From CAIPVR01 sp049316905 (lineage in GTDB: Bacteria; Actinomycetota; Acidimicrobiia; Acidimicrobiales; Microtrichaceae): a DNA stretch of 6,400 bases. The translations under genes were made by a program, and so were the position numbers. The stretch lies in the NCBI GenBank assembly GCA_049316905.1, contig JBMOJH010000145.1, positions 1-6,400 on the forward strand, read 5' to 3'. Of the stretch, positions 1 through 5,501 are shown one piece after another. The notes under the pieces were generated by a model that ran no database searches, was not told the DNA's origin, and saw only the letters and a list, made by a program, of their open reading frames with translations. Each line of letters opens with the position of its first letter. The first letter of the stretch is position 1.

Positions 1-980
1 TACGGGTCGATGTTGGCGTTCGGGCGACGGTCCTCGATGTAGCCCTTGCCGTCCTGCGCGACCTGCCACGGGATGCGGATCGAGGCGCCGCGGTCGGACA
101 CGCCGTAGCGGAACTCGCTGTGGTGCGCCGTCTCGTGCTGACCGGTGAGGCGGTCCTCGTAGCCGTGGCCGTAGCCGGCGAGGTGCTCGTCGACCTTGCC
201 GTCGGCACCGAGCGCCTCACAGGCGGTGATGATCGCGTCGTAGTTCTCGCGCATTGCGTTGGTGGAGAAGTTGGTGTGGCAGCCCGCACCGTTCCAGTCG
301 CCCTTGATCGGCTTGGCCGAGATGGAGGCGTTGACGCCGAAGTCCTCGGCGATGCGGTACAGCAGGTAGCGGGCCATCCAGAGCTGGTCGGCCACCTCGA
401 CGGTGCCGAGCGGGCCCACCTGGAACTCCCACTGACCGAGCATCACCTCGGCGTTCGTGCCGGAGATGCCCAGACCCGCCTCGAGGCAGGCCGTGGTGTG
501 GGCCTCGACGATGTCGCGGCCGGCGATCTCCACGGCGCCCACGCCGCAGTAGTACGGGCCCTGCGGCGCCGGGTAGTAGTAGCCCTCGGACGGCCAGCCC
601 AGCGGGCGGCCCTCCTTGAAGAACGTGTACTCCTGCTCGAGACCGAAGAGCGGCTCCTGCGAGGCGAACTTCTCGGCCGCCGCCACGCACGCAGCGCGGG
701 TGTTGGTGGGGTGCGGGGCCATCGTCTCGGGCAGCAGCACCTCGTTCAGCACGAGGATGTCGTTGCCACCGCGGGTCGGGTCGGGACAGGTGAACACCGG
801 GTTCAGCACGCAGTCCGAGTTCGAGCCCGGAGCCTGGTTGGTGGACGAGCCGTCGAAGCCCCAGATGCCGGGCTCCTTGCCGTCCTCGATGATCTTCGTC
901 TTCGACCGCATGAGCGGGGTCGGCTCGGTGCCGTCGATCCAGATGTACTCAGCCCGATATGCCACTGCCGTCACCTTCAT
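1..980 (-). CDS. glnII: Glutamine synthetase type II (GlnII), 3' end cut off by window
   Basis: ATP-dependent ligation of ammonium to glutamate, a cytoplasmic step of nitrogen assimilation. The minus-strand translation from ATG 980 gives 326 residues with no stop and matches bacterial GSII throughout. The N-terminal beta-grasp part has AEYIWIDG (about 10-17) and WGFDGSSTNQAPGS. The catalytic part has the metal-binding LEQEYTFF (E115, E117), QWEFQVGPLG, GDWNGAGCHTNFST (from G227), TGQHET, DRGASIRIP (296-304) and finally YIEDRRPNANIDP. GSII proteins are about 340 aa, so only some 15-20 C-terminal residues are missing. The start is unsure. ATG 980 has no good ribosome site (upstream is CTCTCTCACGGA). 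GTG 965 lies 8 bases after GAAGG and would give an N-terminus like Streptomyces GlnII (MTFKAEYIWIDG). The gene is divergent from the GSI-type synthetase at 1240. GSII enzymes are not adenylylated by GlnE, so control is probably transcriptional (family knowledge). Confidence 0.96.
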   Translation of the reverse strand, partial: MKVTAVAYRAEYIWIDGTEPTPLMRSKTKIIEDGKEPGIWGFDGSSTNQAPGSNSDCVLNPVFTCPDPTRGGNDILVLNEVLLPETMAPHPTNTRAACVAAAEKFASQEPLFGLEQEYTFFKEGRPLGWPSEGYYYPAPQGPYYCGVGAVEIAGRDIVEAHTTACLEAGLGISGTNAEVMLGQWEFQVGPLGTVEVADQLWMARYLLYRIAEDFGVNASISAKPIKGDWNGAGCHTNFSTNAMRENYDAIITACEALGADGKVDEHLAGYGHGYEDRLTGQHETAHHSEFRYGVSDRGASIRIPWQVAQDGKGYIEDRRPNANIDP

Positions 981-993
981 TCCGTGAGAGAGA

Positions 994-1010
994 CGCACCG
1001 TGTCGGTGCG
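994..1010. repeat. Perfect 7-bp inverted repeat in the glnII leader
   Basis: CGCACCG-TGT-CGGTGCG is a perfect 7-bp stem with a 3-base loop, ending 14 bases before the glnII ATG. In glnII mRNA it would form a GC-rich hairpin just upstream of the initiation region. It could also be an operator. No family is recognised. Confidence 0.55.
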
Positions 1011-1030
1011 GTTGGCCCGTACGTTTCCAT

Positions 1031-1068
1031 GGTCCGGGCGGGGGCTCCAAGTGGAACCCGACCGGACC
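1031..1068. repeat. Nested dyad symmetry between glnII and glnA2
   Basis: The outer arms GGTCCGG (1031-1037) and CCGGACC (1062-1068) are perfect complements. Inside them lies an 18-bp imperfect palindrome, GGGCTCCA-AG-TGGAACCC (1042-1059), with 7 of 8 pairs matching. The two axes are within one base of each other, so the whole 38 bp can form one extended hairpin with a small asymmetric internal loop. It lies 50-90 bases upstream of glnII, so it could be a structured 5' leader, an operator, or both. No known riboswitch is recognised. Confidence 0.45.
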
Positions 1069-1111
1069 GGGCCGCAGGTTGTCGGAGCGCGTTTTCCGAG
1101 CCGTTGCCCGA

Positions 1112-1130
1112 CTGTGAACGCTCTGTGAAC
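1112..1130. promoter_or_regulatory. 11-bp-period direct repeat, candidate OmpR/PhoB-family binding box
   Basis: CTGTGAAC occurs at 1112-1119 and again, identically, at 1123-1130, exactly 11 bp apart. On the minus strand this reads GTTCACAGAGCGTTCACAG. The arrangement matches three described direct-repeat boxes: Streptomyces PHO boxes (GTTCA units every 11 bp), mycobacterial PhoP sites (TCACAGC-N4-TCACAGC) and the E. coli pho box (CTGTCAT every 11 bp). It matches the GlnR consensus (GTnAC-n6-GaAAC) less well. It sits 132 bp from glnII ATG 980 and 109 bp from glnA2 ATG 1240, suitable for divergent control. Which regulator binds is inference; the GlnR-like protein encoded at 2571 and a PhoP protein are both candidates. 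Confidence 0.55.
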
Positions 1131-1229
1131 TGGACGGCCTCCGCTGTCGCGGGCCCGACGGGACTGGTACCAACCTTCGACCCGGCAGGGGCCGTCGCCG
1201 CCGTCCGGTGCCAAGATGTCGACCGCCAT

Positions 1230-1233
1230 GGAG
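1230..1233 (+). promoter_or_regulatory. Shine-Dalgarno site that favours ATG 1240 for glnA2
   Basis: GGAG lies 6 bases before ATG 1240. The upstream in-frame ATGs at 1216 and 1228 have no comparable purine-rich site. Starting at 1240 gives MDQQQDYVLRTVEERR, which lines up with the start of Mycobacterium GlnA2 (MDRQKEFVLRTLEER). Confidence 0.6.
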
Positions 1234-1239
1234 ACCGAG

Positions 1240-2574
1240 ATGGACCAGCAGCAGGACTACGTGCTCCGCACGGTCGAGGAACGCCGGGTCCGGCTGGTGC
1301 GCCTCTGGTTCACCGACGTGCTCGGCCAGCTGAAGTCCGTGGCCATCTCGCCGGTCGAGCTCGACGCCGCGTTCGAGGAGGGAGTCCAGTTCGACGGTTC
1401 CGCGATCGACGGGTTCAGCCGGGTCCAGGAGTCCGACGTGCTGGCCCAGCCCGACCCGAACTCGTTCCAGCTGATGCCGGCCCGCGACGGCGAGGACCTC
1501 ACCGCGCGGATCTTCTGCGACATCACGAACCTCGACGGCTCGCCGTTCGAGGGGGATCCCCGCCAGGTCCTGCGCCGCAACCTCACCGCCGCGGCCGACG
1601 CCGGGTTCCAGTTCATGTGCGCCCCGGAGGTGGAGTTCTTCTACCTGGCCTCCGACGACGCCGGCTCGCCGCCCCAGCCGCTCGACCAGGCCAGCTACTT
1701 CGACCTGACCACCTACGACGAGACCTCCGACATCCGCCGGCGCACCATCCAGCGGCTGGAGGGCACCGGCATCCCGGTCGAGTACTCGTTCCACGAGGAC
1801 GCGCCCTCGCAGCACGAGATCGACCTCCGCTACACCGACGCGCTCGGCATGGCCGACAACGTCATGGCCCTCCGCATGATCGTGCGGGAGGTGGCGATGG
1901 CGTCGGGGGTGCACGCCACCTTCATGCCGAAGCCGATCGAGGGCGTGCAGGGCTCCGGGATGCACACGCACCTGTCGCTCTGGGACGGCTCCACGAATGC
2001 GTTCCACGACCCGGACGACCCGGTCGGGCTGTCGCAGGTGGCGCGCGGGTTCATCGCCGGCCTCCTGCGCCACGCTCCGGAGGTCACCGCGGTGACCAAC
2101 CAGCTCGTGAACTCCTACAAGCGCCTGGTGGCCGGGTTCGAGGCGCCGGTCCACATCAGCTGGGCCCGCAACAACCGCTCGGCACTGGTGCGGGTCCCGG
2201 TGCCCAAGAAGGGCAAGGAGGACCAGGGCACCCGCCTCGAGTACCGGGCGCTCGACCCGGCGTGCAACCCGTACCTCGCGTTCTCGGTCCTGCTCGCCGC
2301 CGGCCTGCGCGGCATCCAGGAGGGCTACGAGCTCCCCGACGAGGCCACGCACAACCTGTTCGAGGACGAGGCGAGCCGCCGCACCGACGACGCCGCGCTG
2401 CTGCCGAACAACCTCTCGGCGGCGCTCGACGCGATGGAGGGCTCCGAGCTCGTCCACACCGCGCTGGGTGAGCACATCTTCGAGTGGTTCCTCCGCAACA
2501 AGCGCGCCGAGTGGGGCGCCTACCGGACCCACGTGTCGAGCTTCGAGCTCCAGCGCTACCTCAGGGCCTGGTGA
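1240..2574 (+). CDS. glnA2: GSI-alpha glutamine synthetase-family ligase, GlnA2 type
   Basis: A full-length 444-aa cytoplasmic GSI-fold ligase (452 aa if ATG 1216 is used). Motifs in order: RLWFTDVLGQLKSVAI (21-36), FDGSAIDGF (51-59), metal-ligand region APEVEFF (E130, E132), HEIDLRY (192-198), the ATP-binding KPIEGVQGSGMHTHLSLW (231-248), NSYKRL (291-296), RSALVRVP (313-320) and RLEYRALDPACNPYLAF (332-348). Wording and length follow Mycobacterium GlnA2 closely. The tyrosine adenylylated by GlnE in GSI-beta enzymes (NLYDLP) is replaced here by NLFEDE (372-377), so that control is absent, as in other GSI-alpha proteins. The likely product is glutamine, but Streptomyces GlnA2 has been reported to glutamylate polyamines, so the substrate is open. 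The stop overlaps the next gene's GTG (GTGA), indicating an operon with the regulator. Confidence 0.95.
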   Translation: MDQQQDYVLRTVEERRVRLVRLWFTDVLGQLKSVAISPVELDAAFEEGVQFDGSAIDGFSRVQESDVLAQPDPNSFQLMPARDGEDLTARIFCDITNLDGSPFEGDPRQVLRRNLTAAADAGFQFMCAPEVEFFYLASDDAGSPPQPLDQASYFDLTTYDETSDIRRRTIQRLEGTGIPVEYSFHEDAPSQHEIDLRYTDALGMADNVMALRMIVREVAMASGVHATFMPKPIEGVQGSGMHTHLSLWDGSTNAFHDPDDPVGLSQVARGFIAGLLRHAPEVTAVTNQLVNSYKRLVAGFEAPVHISWARNNRSALVRVPVPKKGKEDQGTRLEYRALDPACNPYLAFSVLLAAGLRGIQEGYELPDEATHNLFEDEASRRTDDAALLPNNLSAALDAMEGSELVHTALGEHIFEWFLRNKRAEWGAYRTHVSSFELQRYLRAW

Positions 2575-3257
2575 TCGTGCAGCCCCTCCTGCTCTGGCCC
2601 GACCCCGCACCACCGGACCTGGTGCGCGTCCTCGACCTCGCAGGCCTGCCGTGGACCGCGGTGGCCGACGAGAACGCGGCGCGCGACGGGTCGTGGTCCG
2701 GGGCGATCGTCACCGCGGACGGCTCGGCGGAGGGCACCGCGGAACGCGGCTTCCTGATGGCCCGGGCGCTGCGCCGCGGCGACGTGGGCATCGCTCCGGT
2801 CCTGTTGCTCGTGCGCGGCACCCAGCTCTCGGACCTCGAGACCCACCACGAGGTCTTCGACGACTTCTGCGTGACGCCCGCGCACCCGGCCGAGCTCGAG
2901 GCGCGCATCCGGCACCTGCTCGCCGCGGCCTCCCAGCTCGACATGGGCCCGGAGGTGGTGCGGTACGAGGAGCTCGTGCTCAACCTGGAGACCTACCAGG
3001 CGGCCATCGACGAGCAGCCCCTCGACCTCACCTACATGGAGTACGAGCTGTTGAAGTTCCTCGCCTCGAACCCGGGCCGGGTGTTCACCCGCGAGGTGTT
3101 GCTCAGCCGGGTGTGGGGCTACGAGTACTACGGCGGGGCCCGGACGGTGGACGTCCACATCCGACGCCTGCGGGCCAAGCTCGGCGAGGAGCGCGCCGGG
3201 CTGATCCAGACGGTCCGCTCGGTCGGCTACAAGTTCGGCGAGTCGCGCTGGGGCTGA
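2571..3257 (+). CDS. GlnR-like orphan response regulator, degenerate receiver plus winged helix
   Basis: A 228-aa OmpR-family transcription factor, probably cytoplasmic and DNA-bound. Residues 1-118 form a receiver-like domain. D50 (in AIVTADG) may sit at the phospho-acceptor position, but the acidic pair after the first strand is missing ([10 protein letters not shown]) and the usual lysine of the KP motif is T102 (VTPAHP). Phosphorelay control is therefore unlikely. Residues 130-223 form the winged-helix domain: [54 protein letters not shown] and TVRSVGYKF. This is close to actinobacterial GlnR ([24 protein letters not shown]), and GlnR is itself an atypical orphan. The start is GTG 2571, overlapping the glnA2 stop; GTG 2577, 10 bases after AGGG, is an alternative. 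Being coupled to glnA2 and next to glnII supports a nitrogen-control role (inference). No histidine kinase gene is visible. It could instead be a lineage-specific paralogue of GlnR. Confidence 0.88.
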   Translation: [228 protein letters not shown]

Positions 3258-3273
3258 CGGGCCGGGCCGTCAG
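3254..3273. terminator. Bidirectional hairpin between converging genes
   Basis: CTGACGG (3254-3260) and CCGTCAG (3267-3273) form a perfect 7-bp stem around a 6-base GCCGGG loop. The left arm holds the regulator's TGA (3255-3257), and the right arm holds the opposite gene's TGA (complement of 3270-3272). No T-run follows on either strand, which is common for hairpin terminators in high-GC actinobacteria. Termination is inferred from position and structure. Confidence 0.55.
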
Positions 3274-3428
3274 GTGTTGAGCTCGACGAGCTCGCTCCCC
3301 TCGTGGAGGTACTCCACGTCCTTCGAGAGCGTCTGGCCGAGGACCGCCGCGATGATCCCGCCGGTGATGATGAACGCCACGGGCAGGATGGCCAGGAGCA
3401 CCACGGCGATGATGAGTCCACCGATCAT
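3270..3428 (-). CDS. Small single-span membrane protein, 52 aa
   Basis: The minus-strand translation from ATG 3428 is 52 aa. Residues 2-30 are almost wholly hydrophobic (MIGGLIIAVVLLAILPVAF, then IITGGIIAAVL), giving one long membrane helix, or a re-entrant pair hinged at P16. A charged tail follows (QTLSKDVEYLHEGSELVELNT). There is no signal-peptidase site or lipobox. The ATG lies 4 bases after the ridA stop with no strong ribosome site of its own, which suggests translational coupling. The stop is inside the hairpin shared with the converging regulator gene. Function is unknown. The clean hydrophobic-then-acidic layout, operon spacing and stop placement argue that it is real. The topology is uncertain. 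Confidence 0.72.
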   Translation of the reverse strand: MIGGLIIAVVLLAILPVAFIITGGIIAAVLGQTLSKDVEYLHEGSELVELNT

Positions 3429-3432
3429 GGGC

Positions 3433-3777
3433 TCAGTCTGCCCCGAGATAGACCCAGGCCTCCACCTCGACCGCGGCGCCGAGCGGGAGCTCGGCCACGG
3501 CGACGGCGGAACGGGCGGGTCGGTGGTCGCCGAAGAACTCGCAGTACACGTCGTTCATCGGTGCGTAGTGCTCCATCGAGGTGAGGAACACGGTGGTCTT
3601 CACCACCTGATCCGCGCGGGCGCCGTGCTGTGACAGGACGGCGTCGAGGTTGGTGAGGGCCTGGCGGAGCTGGCCGGCCAGCCCGTCCGCGAGTCCGTCG
3701 GCACCGAGGCCGATCTGACCGGAGACCACGAGCCAGTCGCCGGCGCGGACCGCCGGGGTGTACGGGGCGTTCGACAT
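3433..3777 (-). CDS. ridA: RidA family reactive imine/enamine deaminase
   Basis: Proteins of this family, usually cytoplasmic trimers, hydrolyse reactive 2-aminoacrylate and other imines or enamines to the keto acid and ammonia. The protein is 114 aa. Motifs: PYTPAVRAGDWLVVSGQIG (5-23), TTVFLTSMEHYAPMNDVY (61-78), then FFGDHRPARSAVAVAELP with the active-site arginine R89, and VEVEAW with E104. Their 15-residue spacing matches R105/E120 of classical RidA. It is about ten residues shorter at the N-terminus than typical members (120-130 aa), but the catalytic parts are intact. AGGG lies 8 bases before ATG 3777, supporting this start. It lies 10 bases after the stop of the iron-sulphur/molybdenum-hydroxylase fusion and 4 bases before the small membrane protein. 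RidA-like proteins often accompany amino-acid or nucleobase catabolic enzymes, so it may clear an unstable product of the fusion enzyme (inference). Confidence 0.93.
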   Translation of the reverse strand: MSNAPYTPAVRAGDWLVVSGQIGLGADGLADGLAGQLRQALTNLDAVLSQHGARADQVVKTTVFLTSMEHYAPMNDVYCEFFGDHRPARSAVAVAELPLGAAVEVEAWVYLGAD

Positions 3778-3787
3778 GGCGCCGACC

Positions 3788-5410
3788 CTAGACCGCGGGC
3801 CCGGGCGACGAGCCCGTCGGCCAGTCGCGGGGCGTTCCGAGCGCGAGCCACAGGGCCGCTGCGGTGGCCGCGAACACGCTGTCGGCGACCGGACGCGGCT
3901 CGCCGGATCCCGTTCCGGGACCGTCGAGCACGACCTGGACCTGCGGCATGTCCGCGGCGCGCAGCACGCCGAAGGACCGGATCGTCAGGTCGTGCACCAC
4001 CCCCTCGGTGTCCACGGCCAACGACTCGGACCGCACCCATCCGAGCGCCATGTGCACGGCACCGACGCAGTAGGACCGGAGGGTGACCGCGTCGAGCGGG
4101 TCCCCCGCGTCGACCAGCACCTCCACCGTCCCGTCCCCGGCCAGGCGCACCGTGGCCGCGCCGCGGCCGGGGGGCGCCACCGTGACGGCGCCGTCATGGC
4201 CCAGCACCACCGTGGGCGACGACGCGCCCGCACCGGCGAGCAGCACCGCGGCCTCGGCCCATCCCGCGGCTCGCACCGCCGCGGAGGTCGGCGGACCCGG
4301 CAGGTCCACCTCCTCCACGACCAGCCCGGGCGCAACGGCGGCCACCGCGTCGGCCACGCCGGCGGTGCGCACCACCCGCAGCACGCCCGTGCCGTCGGGG
4401 AGCACGCCGCCCGCCACCGGCGGGCGCTTGGCGCCGAGTCGCACCACGTCCTCGCGGGACCACACCGCGAGGACCGGGCGGCCGTGGTGCCCGGCGAGGC
4501 GGCGGGCCGCGGCCGGGACGGGGCTGTGCCGCTTCGCGCCGAACGCGCCGCCGTTCGCCGCGGGCGACGAGGGCTCGCCGCCCGGCTCGCACCACGAGGC
4601 GTCGGTCTCGAGATAGGCAGGGTCCACCCACGACGTCCGCAGGGACGCGGCCCAGTCGCCGGACGGGAGCTCCAACGGTGGGCCCGCGGTCAGCGTGGTG
4701 CGCCGGCCCTGGACCTTGCCCGCCAGGGCCCGGGCCGCGGCCACCGTGTCGGCCACCACCCACCCGGCGGGATCGGTGACGTCCGCGCCGCTCCACGACG
4801 GGTCCGGCACGGCCACGAGCGCGCCGGGCGGCACGGTGTCGACCGAGAAGCCGGCGCGTCCGGCCACCACGTCGGGACCCGCGTGCTGGGGGGCACCCAG
4901 CTCGAGCGACGCACGACGCCCCGCGGCCTCGAGCTCGGGTCCGCTGCGAAGCGCCACCGGCGTGCCGGCGGCCACCTGCGCCGCGGCCTCCTCCAGGGTG
5001 GCCCAACCGGTGCAGCGACAGAGGTGCGCGGCGAGCGCCCGGTCGACCACGGCGCGGTCCGTCAGGTCCTTGCCGGCGCTCCGTGCACCCTCGAGCCGCA
5101 CGACGATCCCCGGCGTGCAGAACCCGCACTGGCTCGCGCCGGTGGCCAGGACGGCGGCGGTCCAGCGGTCGCGGACCTCGTCGTCGAGGCCGTCGAAGGT
5201 CACCACGCGACGGCCCACCACGCGGCGGGCCGGGGTCACGCAGGCCACCCGCGGCGCCCCGTCGACCAGCACCGTGCAGCAGCCGCACTGGCCCTGCGGC
5301 GAGCAGCCGTCCTTCACGGCGGTGCAGCCCTGCTCGCGGAGCAGATCGAGGAGGGTGCCCGCGCCCTCCTCGACCTGCACCTCGCTCCCGTCGACGTGCA
5401 CGTGGTCCAT
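3788..5410 (-). CDS. Fusion of CoxS-like [2Fe-2S] protein with a shortened molybdenum-hydroxylase domain
   Basis: 540 aa, related to the xanthine dehydrogenase/CO dehydrogenase family. Residues 1-75 form a plant-type ferredoxin domain with cysteines C36, C42, C45 and C57 (GCSPQGQCGCCTVLVDG); the first gap is x5 rather than the usual x4. Residues 80-145 form the helical [2Fe-2S] domain, QCGFCTPG (C95, C98) and LCRCTGW (C131, C133). Residues 180-535 resemble the molybdopterin subunit: a reduced hammerhead region, NGGAFGAK (286-293), RPVLAVWSREDV, a RAAGWAEA stretch, and a C-terminus with AVHMALGWVRSE, VLRAADMPQVQVVL and GSGEP retaining the likely catalytic glutamate E504. At about 360 residues this part is half the usual 700-800, and the central cofactor-binding segments appear to be missing. 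No FAD-subunit gene is in the window. An upstream extension of the frame to 5809 is rejected because it runs antisense through the lipoprotein gene. Substrate unknown; likely electron transfer or a divergent oxidoreductase. Confidence 0.87.
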   Translation of the reverse strand: MDHVHVDGSEVQVEEGAGTLLDLLREQGCTAVKDGCSPQGQCGCCTVLVDGAPRVACVTPARRVVGRRVVTFDGLDDEVRDRWTAAVLATGASQCGFCTPGIVVRLEGARSAGKDLTDRAVVDRALAAHLCRCTGWATLEEAAAQVAAGTPVALRSGPELEAAGRRASLELGAPQHAGPDVVAGRAGFSVDTVPPGALVAVPDPSWSGADVTDPAGWVVADTVAAARALAGKVQGRRTTLTAGPPLELPSGDWAASLRTSWVDPAYLETDASWCEPGGEPSSPAANGGAFGAKRHSPVPAAARRLAGHHGRPVLAVWSREDVVRLGAKRPPVAGGVLPDGTGVLRVVRTAGVADAVAAVAPGLVVEEVDLPGPPTSAAVRAAGWAEAAVLLAGAGASSPTVVLGHDGAVTVAPPGRGAATVRLAGDGTVEVLVDAGDPLDAVTLRSYCVGAVHMALGWVRSESLAVDTEGVVHDLTIRSFGVLRAADMPQVQVVLDGPGTGSGEPRPVADSVFAATAAALWLALGTPRDWPTGSSPGPAV

Positions 5411-5417
5411 CTCACCG

Positions 5418-5421
5418 CTCC
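5418..5421 (-). promoter_or_regulatory. Shine-Dalgarno site that fixes the fusion gene start
   Basis: On the minus strand GGAG lies 7 bases before ATG 5410. The resulting protein starts MDHVHVDGSEVQVEEG, the expected first strand of a CoxS-type ferredoxin domain. Confidence 0.7.
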
Positions 5422-5481
5422 GCGCCGGGCCCTGAGACGCCTCTCGTCCCCGCCCGCGACCCGTTGTGGCGGGTCGCGTCC

Positions 5482-5497
5482 CGGACGGTACCGTCCG
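5482..5497. promoter_or_regulatory. 16-bp perfect palindrome overlapping a possible leaderless promoter
   Basis: CGGACGGTACCGTCCG is a perfect 16-bp palindrome in the 91-bp gap between the divergent fusion and lipoprotein genes. It contains TACCGT (5489-5494), which fits the actinobacterial -10 pattern TAnnnT. That element ends 7 bases before GTG 5502, which suits a leaderless transcript, and no ribosome site precedes that GTG. No convincing -35 is seen (TTGTGG at 5463 is 20 bases away). The palindrome is of the size and symmetry bound by TetR-like dimers, so a repressor site over the promoter is possible (inference). Confidence 0.5.
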
Positions 5498-5501
5498 TGG
5501 C

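Noticed and set aside
1166..1173. GGTACCAA as a -10 element for glnA2
   Set aside because: TACCAA lacks the final T of TAnnnT and has no suitable -35 upstream, so it is not called as a promoter.
981..1239. Canonical GlnR box or a glutamine riboswitch in the glnII/glnA2 gap
   Set aside because: I found GAAAC on the minus strand near 1023-1027, but no GTnAC partner at 11 bp, and the leader lacks a recognisable glutamine-aptamer layout. Only the GTTCAC-type direct repeat was kept.
120..2471. Long open frame on the + strand across the first 2.4 kb (783 codons)
   Set aside because: It runs antisense through glnII, across the intergenic gap and out of frame through glnA2. Its Arg/Pro/Ala/Gly-rich translation matches no family and is a product of high GC.
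2484..2570. Upstream ATG for the regulator gene
   Set aside because: The extra 29 residues lie inside the conserved glnA2 C-terminus and do not resemble any receiver domain; the overlapping GTG 2571 gives a family-like N-terminus and length.
949..2613. Long open frame on the minus strand (554 codons)
   Set aside because: It is antisense to glnA2, whose protein matches a known family from end to end; the minus-strand product is low-complexity.
3279..3293. GAGCTC-GAC-GAGCTC repeat near the small gene's 3' end
   Set aside because: It falls in the codons for ELVEL and is explained by repeated Glu-Leu codons in GC-rich coding sequence.
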